Below are positions 16,832-26,815 of a stretch of DNA of 61,342 nucleotides, piece by piece. The stretch lies in NCBI RefSeq assembly GCF_014845115.1, contig NZ_NKUI01000149.1, positions 1 through 61,342 on the forward strand, read 5' to 3'. The first letter of the stretch is position 1. The number at the start of each line of letters is the position of its first letter. The position numbers and the translations under genes were made by a program. Below the pieces are notes generated by a model. It ran no database searches, had not been told where the DNA came from, and saw only the letters and a program-made list of their open reading frames with translations. The DNA is from Methylorubrum zatmanii (GTDB taxonomy: Bacteria > Pseudomonadota > Alphaproteobacteria > Rhizobiales > Beijerinckiaceae).

Positions 16832-17174
16832 GGCTCTCACAGTCTCCCGTCCGGCGCGAAGCACCGCCTGAGACACCGTCTATGCGCGATCCGCGCCCGC
16901 CGCGCGAGGGGGAGCCCGGCCCGTTGTTGCCACCCATTCCGGCGCTTCAGCATGAGGACCGTCATGGGTGCCATGACAGGTCGCATAAACAGGCCTTTGG
17001 ATCGGAAGGGCGCGACGGTATTCGCGGTGCAGGGCAGGGCTGTGGCGGCGGTCCGTCGCTGGCCTTTGGCGGGCGAAGCGCCTAAATGCCCTGGAGGCGG
17101 GTCATGATTGACACCGCTGCGGGCGCCCAGGGCACAAGGCGCGGGCGACCAGCGGAGGCGGACGCCGTTCTCAC
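16832..17174. other. Divergent intergenic region
   Basis: These 343 bases separate dgcN (-) and a membrane protein gene (+). I see no convincing gene, repeat or RNA in it. Both genes need promoters here; GGAGG at 17154-17158 is about 16 bases before the membrane protein ATG and is the only candidate ribosome binding site on the plus strand. Confidence 0.4.
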
Positions 17175-18230
17175 ATGAATTCTGCCGGGAAGCACAGGAC
17201 GGTCGCCAAGGCCGAGCCGGCCGAGGCGAGCCGTGAGGCTGCCGCCGCGCCGACATCCGGGTCGAGGCGCGGCCGTTTCGCCTGGTTCGGAACGCTGGCG
17301 AGTCTCGTCCTCATCGTCGCCTCCCTCGGCGTGCTGTGGAAGCTCTCCGAAGAGATCACCTGGGCCGAGTTGCACCGGGCCTTCACCGCCGTCACCGGAG
17401 CGCAGCTCGTCGAGGCCTTCGCCGCCGTTGCCGTCAGCTACCTGTTCCTCACTTGCTACGATGCCCTGGCCCTGCGCCAGCTCAGGCTGAAGGTGCCCTA
17501 CCGCATCACTGCGCTCGCTTCCTTCACGAGCTACGCGGTCAGCTTCACCCTCGGCTTCCCGCTCATCACCGCCGCGACGATCCGCTACTGGATCTACTCG
17601 AAGCGAGGGCTGTCGGCGGCCAAGATCGCCGCACTCACGGTGATCGCCGGATTCACCTTCTGGCTCGGCATGGGGGTGGTGCTGGGCTTCAGCCTCATCA
17701 TCGAGGCGGGACAGCTCGCGAGCCTCACCTTCACGAGCATCGGCGTCAACACCAGCGTGCGCCTCAATCAGGTGCTCGGCTTCGGCACGCTCGCCCTCGT
17801 GCTAGGCTATCTCGCCTGGGTCTCGGTGAAGCGGCGCTACATCAAGGTCCGGCACTGGCAGCTCGAATTGCCGGGCGCGACGGTCTCGTTCAGCCAGATG
17901 GTGGTCGGCATCGGCGATGTCTGCGCCGCGGCCGGCGTGCTCTACCTGCTGATGCCCGAGGGCCTAAATCTCGGCTTCACCACCTTCCTGGCGATCTATG
18001 TGCTCGCCGCCATGCTCGGCATCGCCTCCAACGCGCCGGGCGGCATCGGGGTGTTCGAGGCGACGGTGCTGCTCGCCCTGTCCTACCTGCCCCGCGACGC
18101 GGTGCTGGGCTCGCTGCTGCTGTTCCGCGTCTGCTACTACCTCGTTCCCTTCATCCTCGCCCTGCTGATGCTCGGCCTCTACGAAGGGGCACTGCGCCTG
18201 CGCCGCCGCCGGGCCGCGAACGATCCGTGA
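17175..18230 (+). CDS. UPF0104 / MprF-like flippase-domain membrane protein
   Basis: This 351-residue integral membrane protein has about eight hydrophobic segments, beginning at residues 38-57 after a charged N-terminus. It resembles the YbhN/MprF N-terminal (lysylphosphatidylglycerol synthase TM region) family. Typical are the FLTCYDALALRQL segment, FTSYAVSFTLGFPLI, and ASNAPGGIGVFEATVL, matching the conserved PGGIGVFE block. No synthetase domain follows, so it is a stand-alone membrane unit, perhaps a lipid or undecaprenyl-linked flippase. It is 20 bases from the histidine kinase gene and probably shares its transcript. Confidence 0.82.
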   Translation: MNSAGKHRTVAKAEPAEASREAAAAPTSGSRRGRFAWFGTLASLVLIVASLGVLWKLSEEITWAELHRAFTAVTGAQLVEAFAAVAVSYLFLTCYDALALRQLRLKVPYRITALASFTSYAVSFTLGFPLITAATIRYWIYSKRGLSAAKIAALTVIAGFTFWLGMGVVLGFSLIIEAGQLASLTFTSIGVNTSVRLNQVLGFGTLALVLGYLAWVSVKRRYIKVRHWQLELPGATVSFSQMVVGIGDVCAAAGVLYLLMPEGLNLGFTTFLAIYVLAAMLGIASNAPGGIGVFEATVLLALSYLPRDAVLGSLLLFRVCYYLVPFILALLMLGLYEGALRLRRRRAANDP

Positions 18231-18250
18231 CCCGGCCGGACTGCTAGACC

Positions 18251-19543
18251 ATGCTCACGCACACGACCCGTCCGGCATGGCTCGGCGCGACGATGGCGGT
18301 TGCCGTCATCGTCTTCGCGGAGGCGATCGGCGGAACGGTCGATGTCGCTCTGATGCTCTCCGCCGCCCTCGCTCTCCTTGTCGGCGGCCTGCTCGGGCGC
18401 AGCGGACACGCGTCGAGCCTGCCGCTGACGGAAACCGGCGCCCCCCGGCGCCATGCCATCGCCGAGGCCCTGCTCGCCAACATTCCCGATCCCGTCATCC
18501 TGGTCGATCGCCGGGTCGTGGTGATCGAGGCCAACCCCGCTGCCCGGCGACTTCTGCCGGGCCTGAAGCTGCGCCACCCGCTCTCCTTCTCCCTGCGCTC
18601 GCCCGATGTGCTCGACGGCATCGAGGAGGTGCTGCGCACCGGAAACGCGGTGAGGACCGAATACGCCACCCGGGTGCCGACCGAGCGCGCCTTCGAGGTG
18701 CAGATCGGCGCCCTGCCGATCCCCGAGATTCCCGGCAGCGGCGAGGCCAACATCGTGCTGTTCCTGCGCGACCTGACCGCCGCGCGCCGCCTCGAGGCGA
18801 TGCGGGTCGATTTCGTCGCCAATGCCAGCCACGAACTGCGCACGCCGCTCTCGGCGCTGCTCGGCTTCATCGAGACGCTTCAGGGTCCCGCGCGGGACGA
18901 TGCCCGTGCCCGGGAGAAATTCCTGGGCATCATGCGCAGCCAGGCCCAGCGCATGACCCGGCTGATCGACGATCTGCTTTCGCTCTCCCGGATCGAGCTG
19001 CACGAGCATGTCGCGCCGACCAAGACCGTCGATCTCGGCCGCCTCGCCCGGCAGATGGTCGACATGCACGCTCCGCTCGCCCGCGAGCGCGGCGTGGAGT
19101 TGAAGGTCGAGCGGCCCGAGATCCCGCTGCCCGTGCTCGGCGACCGGGACGAGTTGCTCCGCGTCATCGAGAACCTCGTCGAGAATGCCGTGAAATATGG
19201 CGGCAGCGGCGGCGTGGTCGCCGTCTCGCTCCACCGCATCGAGAGGCCGAACGGACGCACCGCCTGGATCGAGTTGCGGGTGCGCGACGAGGGGCCGGGC
19301 ATCGCCCCCGAGCATATTCCGCGCCTGACCGAGCGCTTCTACCGGATCGACACCGCTTCGAGCCGCCAGCAGGGCGGAACCGGGCTCGGCCTCGCCATCG
19401 TCAAGCACACCCTCAATCGGCACCGGGGAAAGCTCACCATCGAGAGCGAGCCGGATCGCGGCACCACGGTTCGCGTCAGCCTGCCGGAACACCGGCCGAA
19501 CCCGGAGGCCGAGGGAGCGGTCGACGTCGTCGAGGGCGGATAG
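18251..19543 (+). CDS. phoR: PhoR-like sensor histidine kinase
   Basis: This 430-residue membrane kinase has two hydrophobic segments in the first 50 residues, then a PAS domain (LLANIPDPVILVDRR). The HisKA helix is NASHELRTPLSALLGF (phospho-acceptor H194), and the ATPase domain has N box ENLVENAVKYGG, DEGPGIAP and GGTGLGLAIVKH. The arrangement matches PhoR, the phosphate-starvation kinase, but no phoB or pst genes are visible in the window, so the substrate regulator must lie elsewhere or downstream genes have moved. The next gene, copA, starts only 48 bases later with its own operator. Confidence 0.8.
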   Translation: MLTHTTRPAWLGATMAVAVIVFAEAIGGTVDVALMLSAALALLVGGLLGRSGHASSLPLTETGAPRRHAIAEALLANIPDPVILVDRRVVVIEANPAARRLLPGLKLRHPLSFSLRSPDVLDGIEEVLRTGNAVRTEYATRVPTERAFEVQIGALPIPEIPGSGEANIVLFLRDLTAARRLEAMRVDFVANASHELRTPLSALLGFIETLQGPARDDARAREKFLGIMRSQAQRMTRLIDDLLSLSRIELHEHVAPTKTVDLGRLARQMVDMHAPLARERGVELKVERPEIPLPVLGDRDELLRVIENLVENAVKYGGSGGVVAVSLHRIERPNGRTAWIELRVRDEGPGIAPEHIPRLTERFYRIDTASSRQQGGTGLGLAIVKHTLNRHRGKLTIESEPDRGTTVRVSLPEHRPNPEAEGAVDVVEGG

Positions 19544-19557
19544 CCTTCGGGCCTTGA

Positions 19558-19576
19558 CCTTCCCATCATGGGAAGG
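19558..19576 (+). promoter_or_regulatory. CueR operator of copA
   Basis: CCTTCCCATCATGGGAAGG is a perfect palindrome with 9-bp arms around one central base. It overlaps a TTGACC -35 element at 19554-19559, and a -10 would lie about 19 bases on. Long spacing and a CCTTCC/GGAAGG operator are hallmarks of copper-responsive MerR-family promoters. It lies 15 bases before the copA ATG. Confidence 0.85.
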
Positions 19577-19591
19577 CCCATCTGAGGCGGT

Positions 19592-22090
19592 ATGGATCAT
19601 GTTCTGAACCGCCCGACCTCATCCTCCGCATCTCCCGACAGGGGAAGGCTCACCCGCGTGACCCTCCCCGTCGAGGGGATGAGCTGCGCCTCCTGCGTCG
19701 GCCGGGTCGAGCGGGCGCTCGCCGCCTTGCCCGGTGCTGCGGATGTGGCGGTCAATCTCGCCACGGGACGGGCGAGCCTCAGCCTCCCACGCGAAGTGTC
19801 CCCGGCCCAGGCCGTCGAAACGATCCGCGATGCCGGCTACGACGTGCCCGAATCCGTCACCGCCATCGGTGTCGAGGGCATGAGCTGCGCCTCCTGCACC
19901 GGCCGGGTCGAGCGGGCGCTCGCCTCCCTGCCCGGAGCCGTTTCGGCGAGCGTCAATCTCGCCACCGGCCGGGCCGAACTGCGCCATGCCGCCGGCCTCG
20001 TTTCGATTGAGCAGATCGAGGCGGCGGTACGGGAGGCGGGCTACGAGCCGCGTGCCCTCGATGCCGCGCCGGATCGCGCGCAGGAGGAGCGGCAGGAGCG
20101 GGAAGCGGCGGCTCTGCGCCGCGATCTCGTCCTCGCAGCCCTGCTGTCGACCCCGGTCGTCATCCTCGACATGGGCAGCCACCTGTTGCCGGGCTTCCAC
20201 CATGCGGTGACCGGTCTCGTCGGGATCGGCGGTTTCGCCTGGCTCCAGGCCGTGCTCGCGACCCTGGTGATGGCGGGGCCCGGCCGCCGCTTCTTCCGCA
20301 TCGGCGTGCCGAACCTGCTGCGCGGCCATCCCGACATGAACGCTCTGGTCGCCCTCGGCGCCGGAGCGGCCTACCTGTTCTCACTGGTCGCGACCGCCGC
20401 GCCCGGCCTGCTGCCGGAGGGAGCGGCGCATCTCTATTTCGAGGCGAGCGTCCTCATCGTCACGTTGATCCTGCTCGGGCGCAGCCTCGAAGCACGCGCC
20501 CGGGGCAGGGCCGGCGCGGCCATCGCCCGGCTGATCGACCTTTCGCCCAAGACCGCCCGGCTGGTCGAGGCAGAGGGCGAGCGCGACGTGCCGGCCTCCG
20601 CCCTCCGCCTCGGCGACCGGGTGCGGGTGCGCCCCGGCGAGGGCGTGCCGGCGGACGGCACGGTGGTGGCCGGTTCCTCCTTCGTCGATGAGGGCATGAT
20701 CACCGGCGAACCCGTGCCGGTGGAGAAGGGCGAGGGCGCCCGCGTCGTCGCCGGCACTCTCAACACCACCGGCAGCTTCGATCTCGTCGTGGACCGCATC
20801 GGCGCCGACACGGCGCTGGCGCGGATCGTGCGGATGGTCGAGGAAGCGCAGGGGGGAAAGCTGCCGATCCAGGCCTTGGTGGATCGTGTCACCCTGTGGT
20901 TCGTGCCCGCCGTCATCGCCATCGCCGCGCTGACCTTCCTCGCATGGCTCGCCTTCGGCCCGGCCCCGGCCCTCGGCCATGCCCTGGTCGCCGGGATTGC
21001 CGTGCTCATCATCGCCTGCCCCTGCGCCATGGGGCTGGCGACGCCGGTCTCGATCATGGTCGGCACCGGCCGGGCGGCGGAGCGCGGCGTGCTGTTCCGT
21101 CAGGGTGCCGCGCTCCAGGGCCTGCGGGACATCGCCGTCATCGCCCTCGACAAGACCGGAACCCTGACCGAGGGCCGTCCGCGCCTGACCGATTGCGTCA
21201 CTGCCGCCGGCTTCTCCCGTGACACGGTGCTGGCCCTGGCGGGCGCCGTCGAGGCCCGCTCCGAGCACCCGGTCGCCCGCGCCATCGCCGAGGCGGCGCG
21301 GGAAGTTGGCGCCGTGCCCGCAGCCGAGGCGTTCGAGGCGGTGCCGGGCCACGGCGTCTCGGCAACCGTCGAGGGGAGACCGGTCGCCCTCGGCAACCGC
21401 CGCTTCATGTCCGAACTCGGCATCGGCACCGCCCCCCTCGATGCCGAGGCGGCGCGGCTCGCCGGGGAAGGCAAGAGCCCGATCCTCGTGGCGGTCGATG
21501 GCGGTCTCGCGGCGCTGCTGGCGGTGGCCGATCCGATCAAGCCGGAGGCGAGGTGGGCCCTCGACACTCTGCGTGCGAGGGGGCTGCGTGTGGCGATGCT
21601 GACGGGGGACGCCCGTGCCACCGCCGAGGCCGTCGCCCGCGCGCTCGGCATCGACGAGGTCGAGGCGGAGGTGCTGCCGGAAGGCAAGGTGGGCGCCTTG
21701 CGGGCCCTTCGCCAGCGGTACGGGCCCGTGGCCTTCGTCGGCGACGGCATCAACGATGCCCCGGCCCTGGCGGAGGCGGAGGTCGGCATCGCCATCGGGA
21801 CCGGCACCGACATTGCGGTCGAGAGCGCCGACGTGGTGCTGATGTCCGGCGCCCTCGGCGGGCTGGTCGAGGCGGTGGCCCTGTCGCGCGCGACGCTCGC
21901 CAATATCCGCCAGAACCTGTTCTGGGCCTTCGCCTACAATGCCGCGCTGATTCCGGTCGCCGCCGGGCTGCTCGCAGTCTTCGGCGGGCCTCGGCTCTCC
22001 CCGGTCCTGGCGGCGGGAGCCATGGCGTTGTCCAGCGTCTTCGTCGTCGGCAATGCGCTGCGCCTGCGCCGGGCAGGAGCCAGCTCATGA
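19592..22090 (+). CDS. copA: Copper-exporting P1B-type ATPase
   Basis: It pumps Cu(I) from cytoplasm to periplasm using ATP. The 832 residues start with two heavy-metal-associated domains, each with GMSCASC (C32/C35 and C99/C102). Membrane helices surround the transport motif CPC (C476-P477-C478), followed by the phosphorylation site DKTGT (D520) and the [10 protein letters not shown] hinge near residue 716. HP at the nucleotide domain (SEHPVARA) is the P1B signature. The ATG at 19592 follows GAGG closely; the operator for CueR is just upstream. The stop overlaps the cueR start as ATGA, so pump and regulator are made together. Confidence 0.96.
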   Translation: MDHVLNRPTSSSASPDRGRLTRVTLPVEGMSCASCVGRVERALAALPGAADVAVNLATGRASLSLPREVSPAQAVETIRDAGYDVPESVTAIGVEGMSCASCTGRVERALASLPGAVSASVNLATGRAELRHAAGLVSIEQIEAAVREAGYEPRALDAAPDRAQEERQEREAAALRRDLVLAALLSTPVVILDMGSHLLPGFHHAVTGLVGIGGFAWLQAVLATLVMAGPGRRFFRIGVPNLLRGHPDMNALVALGAGAAYLFSLVATAAPGLLPEGAAHLYFEASVLIVTLILLGRSLEARARGRAGAAIARLIDLSPKTARLVEAEGERDVPASALRLGDRVRVRPGEGVPADGTVVAGSSFVDEGMITGEPVPVEKGEGARVVAGTLNTTGSFDLVVDRIGADTALARIVRMVEEAQGGKLPIQALVDRVTLWFVPAVIAIAALTFLAWLAFGPAPALGHALVAGIAVLIIACPCAMGLATPVSIMVGTGRAAERGVLFRQGAALQGLRDIAVIALDKTGTLTEGRPRLTDCVTAAGFSRDTVLALAGAVEARSEHPVARAIAEAAREVGAVPAAEAFEAVPGHGVSATVEGRPVALGNRRFMSELGIGTAPLDAEAARLAGEGKSPILVAVDGGLAALLAVADPIKPEARWALDTLRARGLRVAMLTGDARATAEAVARALGIDEVEAEVLPEGKVGALRALRQRYGPVAFVGDGINDAPALAEAEVGIAIGTGTDIAVESADVVLMSGALGGLVEAVALSRATLANIRQNLFWAFAYNAALIPVAAGLLAVFGGPRLSPVLAAGAMALSSVFVVGNALRLRRAGASS

Positions 22091-22509
22091 CGGCCGGCGA
22101 GCGCACCGTGACTATCGGCGAGGCGGCCCGGGCGACCGGCGTCTCGGCCAAGATGATCCGCTACTACGAGGAGACCGGCCTGCTCGGCCCCGCCGGCCGG
22201 ACCGCTTCCGGCTACCGCCTCTACGGGGAGAGCGACCTCCACGCCCTGCGCTTCGTGCGCCGCGCCCGCGATCTCGGTTTCTCCATGAGCGAGATCGCCG
22301 AGCTCCTTGCCCTCTGGCACGACCGGTCCCGCGCCAGTGCCGCGGTCAAGGCGGTGGCGCTTGCCCATGTCGCCGACCTGCGTCGCCGTATTGCCGAGTT
22401 GGAGGCAATGGCCCGCACCCTCGACCATCTCGCCGAACGCTGCTGCGGCAACGAGCGCCCGCATTGCCCGATTCTGGACGATCTGGCGGGCGGCGCCGAA
22501 TCCGCGTGA
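22087..22509 (+). CDS. cueR: Copper-responsive MerR-family regulator
   Basis: The 140-residue protein has the MerR helix-turn-helix ([20 protein letters not shown]), the [10 protein letters not shown] wing, a coiled-coil dimer helix and a C-terminal metal loop. Cys119 and Cys127 ([13 protein letters not shown]) have the eight-residue spacing of the CueR Cu(I)/Ag(I) ligands, and a third Cys120 is next to the first. It is expected to bind the 19558-19576 palindrome and activate copA and itself. The ATG at 22087 overlaps the copA stop by 4 bases. Confidence 0.92.
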   Translation: MTAGERTVTIGEAARATGVSAKMIRYYEETGLLGPAGRTASGYRLYGESDLHALRFVRRARDLGFSMSEIAELLALWHDRSRASAAVKAVALAHVADLRRRIAELEAMARTLDHLAERCCGNERPHCPILDDLAGGAESA

Positions 22510-22634
22510 TAGGATCGCCCGCGAACGGGAAGCGCAGCCTGCTTCAGCCTCCGTGCAACCCTTCGGCTCAAGCGTGGCCGTTGACCCGCCGTTGGCCTTC
22601 TGCTTGCTGGGGCTGATCCCGAAAGGTTGGATCC

Positions 22635-23807
22635 ATGCCCGTCCTCGACCGCATCGCCGATCTCACAGCGGAGATCACCGCCTGGCGGCACGATCTCCAC
22701 GCCCATCCGGAGCTGCAATACGACGTGCACCGCACCGCCGGCATCGTCGCGGAGAAGCTGCGCGCCTTCGGCTGCGACGAGGTTGCCACCGGCATCGGCC
22801 GTACGGGCGTCGTCGGCGTGATTCGCGGCCGGTCGCATGGATCGAACCGGGCCATCGGCTTGCGCGCCGACATGGACGCGCTGCCGATCCAGGAGGTGCG
22901 CGACCTTCCCTACCGCTCCTCGGTGCCGGGAAAGATGCATGCCTGCGGCCATGACGGACACACCGCCATGCTGCTCGGCGCCGCGAAATACCTCGCCGAA
23001 ACCCGCAACTTCGACGGCAGCGCCGTGCTGATCTTCCAGCCGGCGGAGGAGGGCGGTGGCGGCGGTGAGGCCATGGTGCAGGACGGGATGATGGAGCGCT
23101 TCGGCGTCGAGGCGGTCTACGGTCTGCACAACATCCCCAACCAGCCCCTCGGCACCTTCGCGATCCGCCCCGGTCCGATCATGGCCTCGACCGATCGCTT
23201 CACGATCACGATCGAGGGCAGGGGAGGGCACGCGGCCCTGCCACAGGCGGCCATCGATACGGTGCTGGTCGCCAGCCACATCGTCATCGCCCTGCAATCC
23301 ATCGTCGCCCGCGCGGTCGATCCGCTCGACTCGGCGGTCGTGTCGGTCTGTGCCGTCGATGCGGGCGAGGCCTTCAACGTGCTGCCGCAGACCGCCGAGC
23401 TGCGCGGCACCATGCGGGCGCTGACCCCCGCCGTGCGCGACCTGCTGCGCACGCGCCTGCGCAGCATCACGGAGAACGTCGCTGCGGCTTTCGGCGCCAC
23501 GGCGGAGATCGATTTCGCCAGCGGCTATCCGGCGACCGAAAACCACCCGGCGGAGACCGATTTCATGGCCGACGTGGCGGCTCAGGTCGTCGGCGCGGAG
23601 AAGGTGGAGCGTGATGTCGCGCCGATGATGGCGGCCGAGGATTTCTCCTACATGCTCGCCCACCGGCCCGGCGCCTACATCTTCATGGGCAACGGACCGT
23701 CGGCCGGGCTGCATCACCCGGAATACGACTTCAACGACGCGGCGATCCCCTACGGCGCCTCCCTCTGGGCGCGGATCATCGAGACCGGGCTGCCGATCCG
23801 GGAGTAG
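22635..23807 (+). CDS. M20 family amidohydrolase (hippurate hydrolase/aminoacylase type)
   Basis: This cytosolic zinc amidohydrolase of 390 residues likely removes an acyl group from an N-acyl amino acid or indole-amino acid conjugate. Visible are LRADMDALP (metal Asp), MHACGHDGHTAM (C104, H106), FQPAEEGGGG (catalytic Glu pair), the dimerisation domain with EGRGGHAALP, and MMAAEDFSYM. The family is broad and the substrate cannot be read from sequence. The ATG at 22635 starts close to the first helix RIADLTAEITAWRHDLHAHP. It follows cueR by 125 bases and is not obviously part of the copper operon. A perfect hairpin follows the stop. Confidence 0.88.
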   Translation: MPVLDRIADLTAEITAWRHDLHAHPELQYDVHRTAGIVAEKLRAFGCDEVATGIGRTGVVGVIRGRSHGSNRAIGLRADMDALPIQEVRDLPYRSSVPGKMHACGHDGHTAMLLGAAKYLAETRNFDGSAVLIFQPAEEGGGGGEAMVQDGMMERFGVEAVYGLHNIPNQPLGTFAIRPGPIMASTDRFTITIEGRGGHAALPQAAIDTVLVASHIVIALQSIVARAVDPLDSAVVSVCAVDAGEAFNVLPQTAELRGTMRALTPAVRDLLRTRLRSITENVAAAFGATAEIDFASGYPATENHPAETDFMADVAAQVVGAEKVERDVAPMMAAEDFSYMLAHRPGAYIFMGNGPSAGLHHPEYDFNDAAIPYGASLWARIIETGLPIRE

Positions 23808-23819
23808 TGGAGAGCACGG

Positions 23820-23840
23820 TGTCGGGGCATTGCCCCGACA
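23820..23840. terminator. Perfect hairpin between convergent genes
   Basis: TGTCGGGGC and GCCCCGACA pair perfectly around an ATT loop, 12 bases after the amidohydrolase stop and 7 bases before the chemoreceptor stop on the other strand. It is placed to serve both genes. There is no T tract, so it may depend on other factors. Confidence 0.6.
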
Positions 23841-23847
23841 GGCGGTC

Positions 23848-25527
23848 TCAGGCGGCGTGGACGCGCGACAGGAAGGTGGCGATGGCGGCCTGAAGCGCCG
23901 CGCTGCCTTCGCCGACCCGCCCTGCACCGGACCGGACCTCGTCCGAACGCTCTTCGTTCGAGAGCGCTGCCGCGCGCACCCCCACGATGCTTTCCGAGAC
24001 CGTGCGGGCATCCGCCGCCGCGCCCGCGATGGAGCGGGCGATCTCGTGGCTGGCCTGTCCCTGCTGCTCGGCGGCCGCAGCCACTTCGGAAGCGATCAGG
24101 TTGAGTTGGGCGATTGTCCGCTCGATTCCGCCGATGGCGCCGCTCGTGCCGCCCGCGGCCTGCTGGATCGCGGCGACCTGGGCCGCGATCCGGTCGGTCG
24201 CCGCCGCCGTCTGGTTGGCCAGCGCCTTCACCTCGCCCGCCACCACCGCGAAGCCCCGGCCGGCCTCCCCGGCCCGGGCCGCCTCGATGGTCGCGTTGAG
24301 GGCGAGCAGGTTGGTCTGCTCGGCGACGGTGCGGATCAGCGCCACCACCGTGCCGACCTCCTCGGCTGCCCGAGACAGGCTGGCCACGGTCGATTCGAGG
24401 CCTCGGGTATCCGTGAGCGCCGTCTCGGCGATCTGGCTCGCATGCCGAACGCGCTCGCCAATCCCCTGGGCCGAACTCGACAATTCCTCCGCCGCTCCGG
24501 CGATGCTGTCCACCACGCCGGCCGACTGGTCGGAGGCCGAGGCGACTTGCCCGGCGCGCAGGGTGGTGTCGCTCGCCGTCTCGCGCAGCCGGTCCGCCGC
24601 CGCGCGCATGGCCTCCGCCGATTCCGTGAGTTCGGCGACCGCGCGCCGCGTCTCCTCCTCGAAGATCTGCGTCGCCGACTCCAAGCGCGCCCCGCGCTCC
24701 CCATCCGCCGCCAGCCGCTCGCGGGCGGCTTGATCGAGATGACGCTTTTCGATCAGTGCGGCCTGGAAGTGAGCGATGGCCCTGGCCATTTCGCCGACCT
24801 CGTCACGCCGGCCGGTGAACGGCACCATGTCGTCCAGGCGCTCTTCGGCCAACGCCTGCATCGTTGCCTTCAACCGGTGCAGAGGACTCTGGATCTGGGT
24901 GCGAATCATCCAGAAGGCGGCGAGCAAAGCCAGCACGAGGGCTGTGGCCGGGGCGGCGACGAGGGTGATGAAGGCCATCCGTTGCGCCGAGGCTGCCGCC
25001 TCGCGCTGGCCGTCGAGACGGGCCAGCACGTCGCGTCCGAGGGCACCGATCTCCGCCACCATGTGCTCGCGATTCTTCACCGTCGCCTCGTCGCTGGCCT
25101 GGATCAGGGCGGCGCGGGGGGAGACGGTCAGGCCGAGTTCGGCCGTCTCGGTCTGGTAGGCCACGAATTCCTTGACCGCGAGGTCGAGCCGCCGCCGCCG
25201 GTCGGAGGGGAGATGCCTCTCCATTGCGGTCAGAAACGGACCGCGGGCCGCCTCGACCTCGCCGAGGGCCGTCTGAAGGGCGGCGAGACGCTCCTTCGCT
25301 TCCGCCGTATCCGAGGCAGTATAGACCGCCGTCGCCTGGACGACCGCGTGTTCGATGGCCTGGGAGAGGCTGCGCGCCTGCAATCCCGCATCCCAGAACG
25401 ACTCGGTGACGGCGGCGCGGGCCTGTTCCTCCGCCGCCTGTTGCAGGGCGAAAGCCGAAATGCCGGCTCCGACGAGCCCGAGCAGCCCGACGATCGTCGC
25501 CAGCTTGAGTCCAAGAGATACGCGCAT
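23848..25527 (-). CDS. Methyl-accepting chemotaxis protein
   Basis: This 559-residue membrane receptor signals to CheA. It has a first membrane helix at about residues 5-27, a periplasmic helical sensor domain without recognised ligand motif, a second membrane helix at about 188-212 and a HAMP domain ([20 protein letters not shown]). The cytoplasmic coiled coil carries the hairpin tip [20 protein letters not shown]. The C terminus ends LSRVHAA, so the CheR/CheB tether pentapeptide is absent. The ATG at 25527 is preceded by a hairpin that overlaps its ribosome binding region. It is a solitary gene with no che genes in the window. Confidence 0.93.
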   Translation of the reverse strand: MRVSLGLKLATIVGLLGLVGAGISAFALQQAAEEQARAAVTESFWDAGLQARSLSQAIEHAVVQATAVYTASDTAEAKERLAALQTALGEVEAARGPFLTAMERHLPSDRRRRLDLAVKEFVAYQTETAELGLTVSPRAALIQASDEATVKNREHMVAEIGALGRDVLARLDGQREAAASAQRMAFITLVAAPATALVLALLAAFWMIRTQIQSPLHRLKATMQALAEERLDDMVPFTGRRDEVGEMARAIAHFQAALIEKRHLDQAARERLAADGERGARLESATQIFEEETRRAVAELTESAEAMRAAADRLRETASDTTLRAGQVASASDQSAGVVDSIAGAAEELSSSAQGIGERVRHASQIAETALTDTRGLESTVASLSRAAEEVGTVVALIRTVAEQTNLLALNATIEAARAGEAGRGFAVVAGEVKALANQTAAATDRIAAQVAAIQQAAGGTSGAIGGIERTIAQLNLIASEVAAAAEQQGQASHEIARSIAGAAADARTVSESIVGVRAAALSNEERSDEVRSGAGRVGEGSAALQAAIATFLSRVHAA

Positions 25528-25530
25528 AAA

Positions 25531-25562
25531 GAAGCCCGCCGATCTGGAAGATGACGGGCTTC
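25531..25562 (-). promoter_or_regulatory. Leader hairpin before the chemoreceptor start
   Basis: GAAGCCCG (25531-25538) and CGGGCTTC (25555-25562) pair perfectly. On the minus strand the hairpin ends 3 bases before the ATG and contains the purine-rich GGCGGG that would serve as ribosome binding site. It could limit translation. The bases at 25563-25687 upstream are AT-rich for this genome and probably hold the promoter; I cannot name the sigma factor. Confidence 0.45.
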
Positions 25563-25687
25563 TAGAATACTTGAGCTTGACTGTAGGTTAAATGGAGCTG
25601 GCTATCAAAGCAACGGTCGGGCCCTAAGTTTGCGTCTTTTGCTCATTGCTCAAATTTTAGAGGAATTAGCAGAGCATGGTCTTGAGT

Positions 25688-26713
25688 TCAGTTCCGCTGC
25701 GGTGCTGTTCCGCCGAGGTGAAACACCCGGTGCGGCACCAGCTCGCCACGCGCCACATCGCCGACCGCGACGAGGACGCCGCCGCAGGTGGCGAAGGCCT
25801 TGCCCTCCATCGGAGCGTCCTGCCCGCGCAGGATCACCGGCTGCCCGCGCATCAGGCGAAGCCCCATGTCGCGGCTCACTGCCACCGAGGGAATCTCGTC
25901 CAGGGCCGTCTCGACCGAGTGGAGGTGCATCTCCGTGCTCTCCTCCAAGGCTGCGACGCTGCAGGCGCTCGCCTCCTCGAAGGGGCCGACGCGGGTGCGC
26001 CGCAGGGCGGAAACGTGGCCGTAGCAGCCGAGCATCCGCCCGAGGTCGCGGGCCAGCGCCCGGACATAGGTTCCCTTGCCGCATTCGGCGGCCAGCACCG
26101 TGCGGTCACCCTCATGCTCGATCACCGAGAGGTGATCGATGCGCACCGCGCGAGCCACGAGTTCCACCACCTCGCCGTCGCGGGCGAGATCGTAGGCGCG
26201 CTCGCCCTGGATCTTGATGGCCGAGAAGCGCGGCGGCACCTGCTCGATCTCGCCGACGAAGGACGGCAGAGCCGCCTCGACCGCCTCGCGGGTCGGACGG
26301 ACGTCGCTCGTGGCGATCGGGCGCCCCTCGGCGTCGTCGGTATCGGTCTCGATGCCCCAGGTCACCTCGAAACGGTAGGCCTTGCGTCCGTCCATGACGA
26401 AGGGAACCGTCTTGGTCGCCTCACCGAGGGCGATCGGCAGGATACCGGAGGCCAACGGATCCAGGGTGCCGGCATGGCCGGCCTTCTTGGCGTTGAACAG
26501 GCGCTTCACCACCGCCACGGCCTGGGTCGAGGTCATGCCGACGCCCTTGTCGAGCACCACCCAGCCGCTCACGTCATTCTTCTTCGGGCGATCCTGGCGC
26601 GGCCGACCGCGTTGGGGCCGGCGTCCGCCGCGCGGCGGCCCATCCCGGCGGACATCACCGCGCGGCCCCTGCGGCACCTCGACGGCGCGTTCGGAAGAAA
26701 TCTCGTCCTGCAT
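25688..26713 (-). CDS. truB: tRNA pseudouridine(55) synthase
   Basis: TruB makes pseudouridine 55 in the T arm of tRNAs. The 341 residues begin with a basic Arg/Pro-rich extension of about 45 residues, then VSGWVVLDKGVGMTST and the catalytic GHAGTLDPLASG (D85). The C-terminal part has a small PUA-like region. The ATG at 26713 follows GAGGACAGG; a GTG 45 bases upstream is less likely. It is the last gene of the minus-strand rimP-nusA-infB operon, as in many proteobacteria. The gap to rbfA is 102 bases. Confidence 0.96.
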   Translation of the reverse strand: MQDEISSERAVEVPQGPRGDVRRDGPPRGGRRPQRGRPRQDRPKKNDVSGWVVLDKGVGMTSTQAVAVVKRLFNAKKAGHAGTLDPLASGILPIALGEATKTVPFVMDGRKAYRFEVTWGIETDTDDAEGRPIATSDVRPTREAVEAALPSFVGEIEQVPPRFSAIKIQGERAYDLARDGEVVELVARAVRIDHLSVIEHEGDRTVLAAECGKGTYVRALARDLGRMLGCYGHVSALRRTRVGPFEEASACSVAALEESTEMHLHSVETALDEIPSVAVSRDMGLRLMRGQPVILRGQDAPMEGKAFATCGGVLVAVGDVARGELVPHRVFHLGGTAPQRN

Positions 26714-26815
26714 CCTGTCCTCGATCGACGGGTATTTTTGAGGGACTCGTCCCGTCACAGGCCTATCCAGGCCCGGTTGGCGTGGGGCGGCCCGGCGGGG
26801 CCGCCCGAATTGGAG

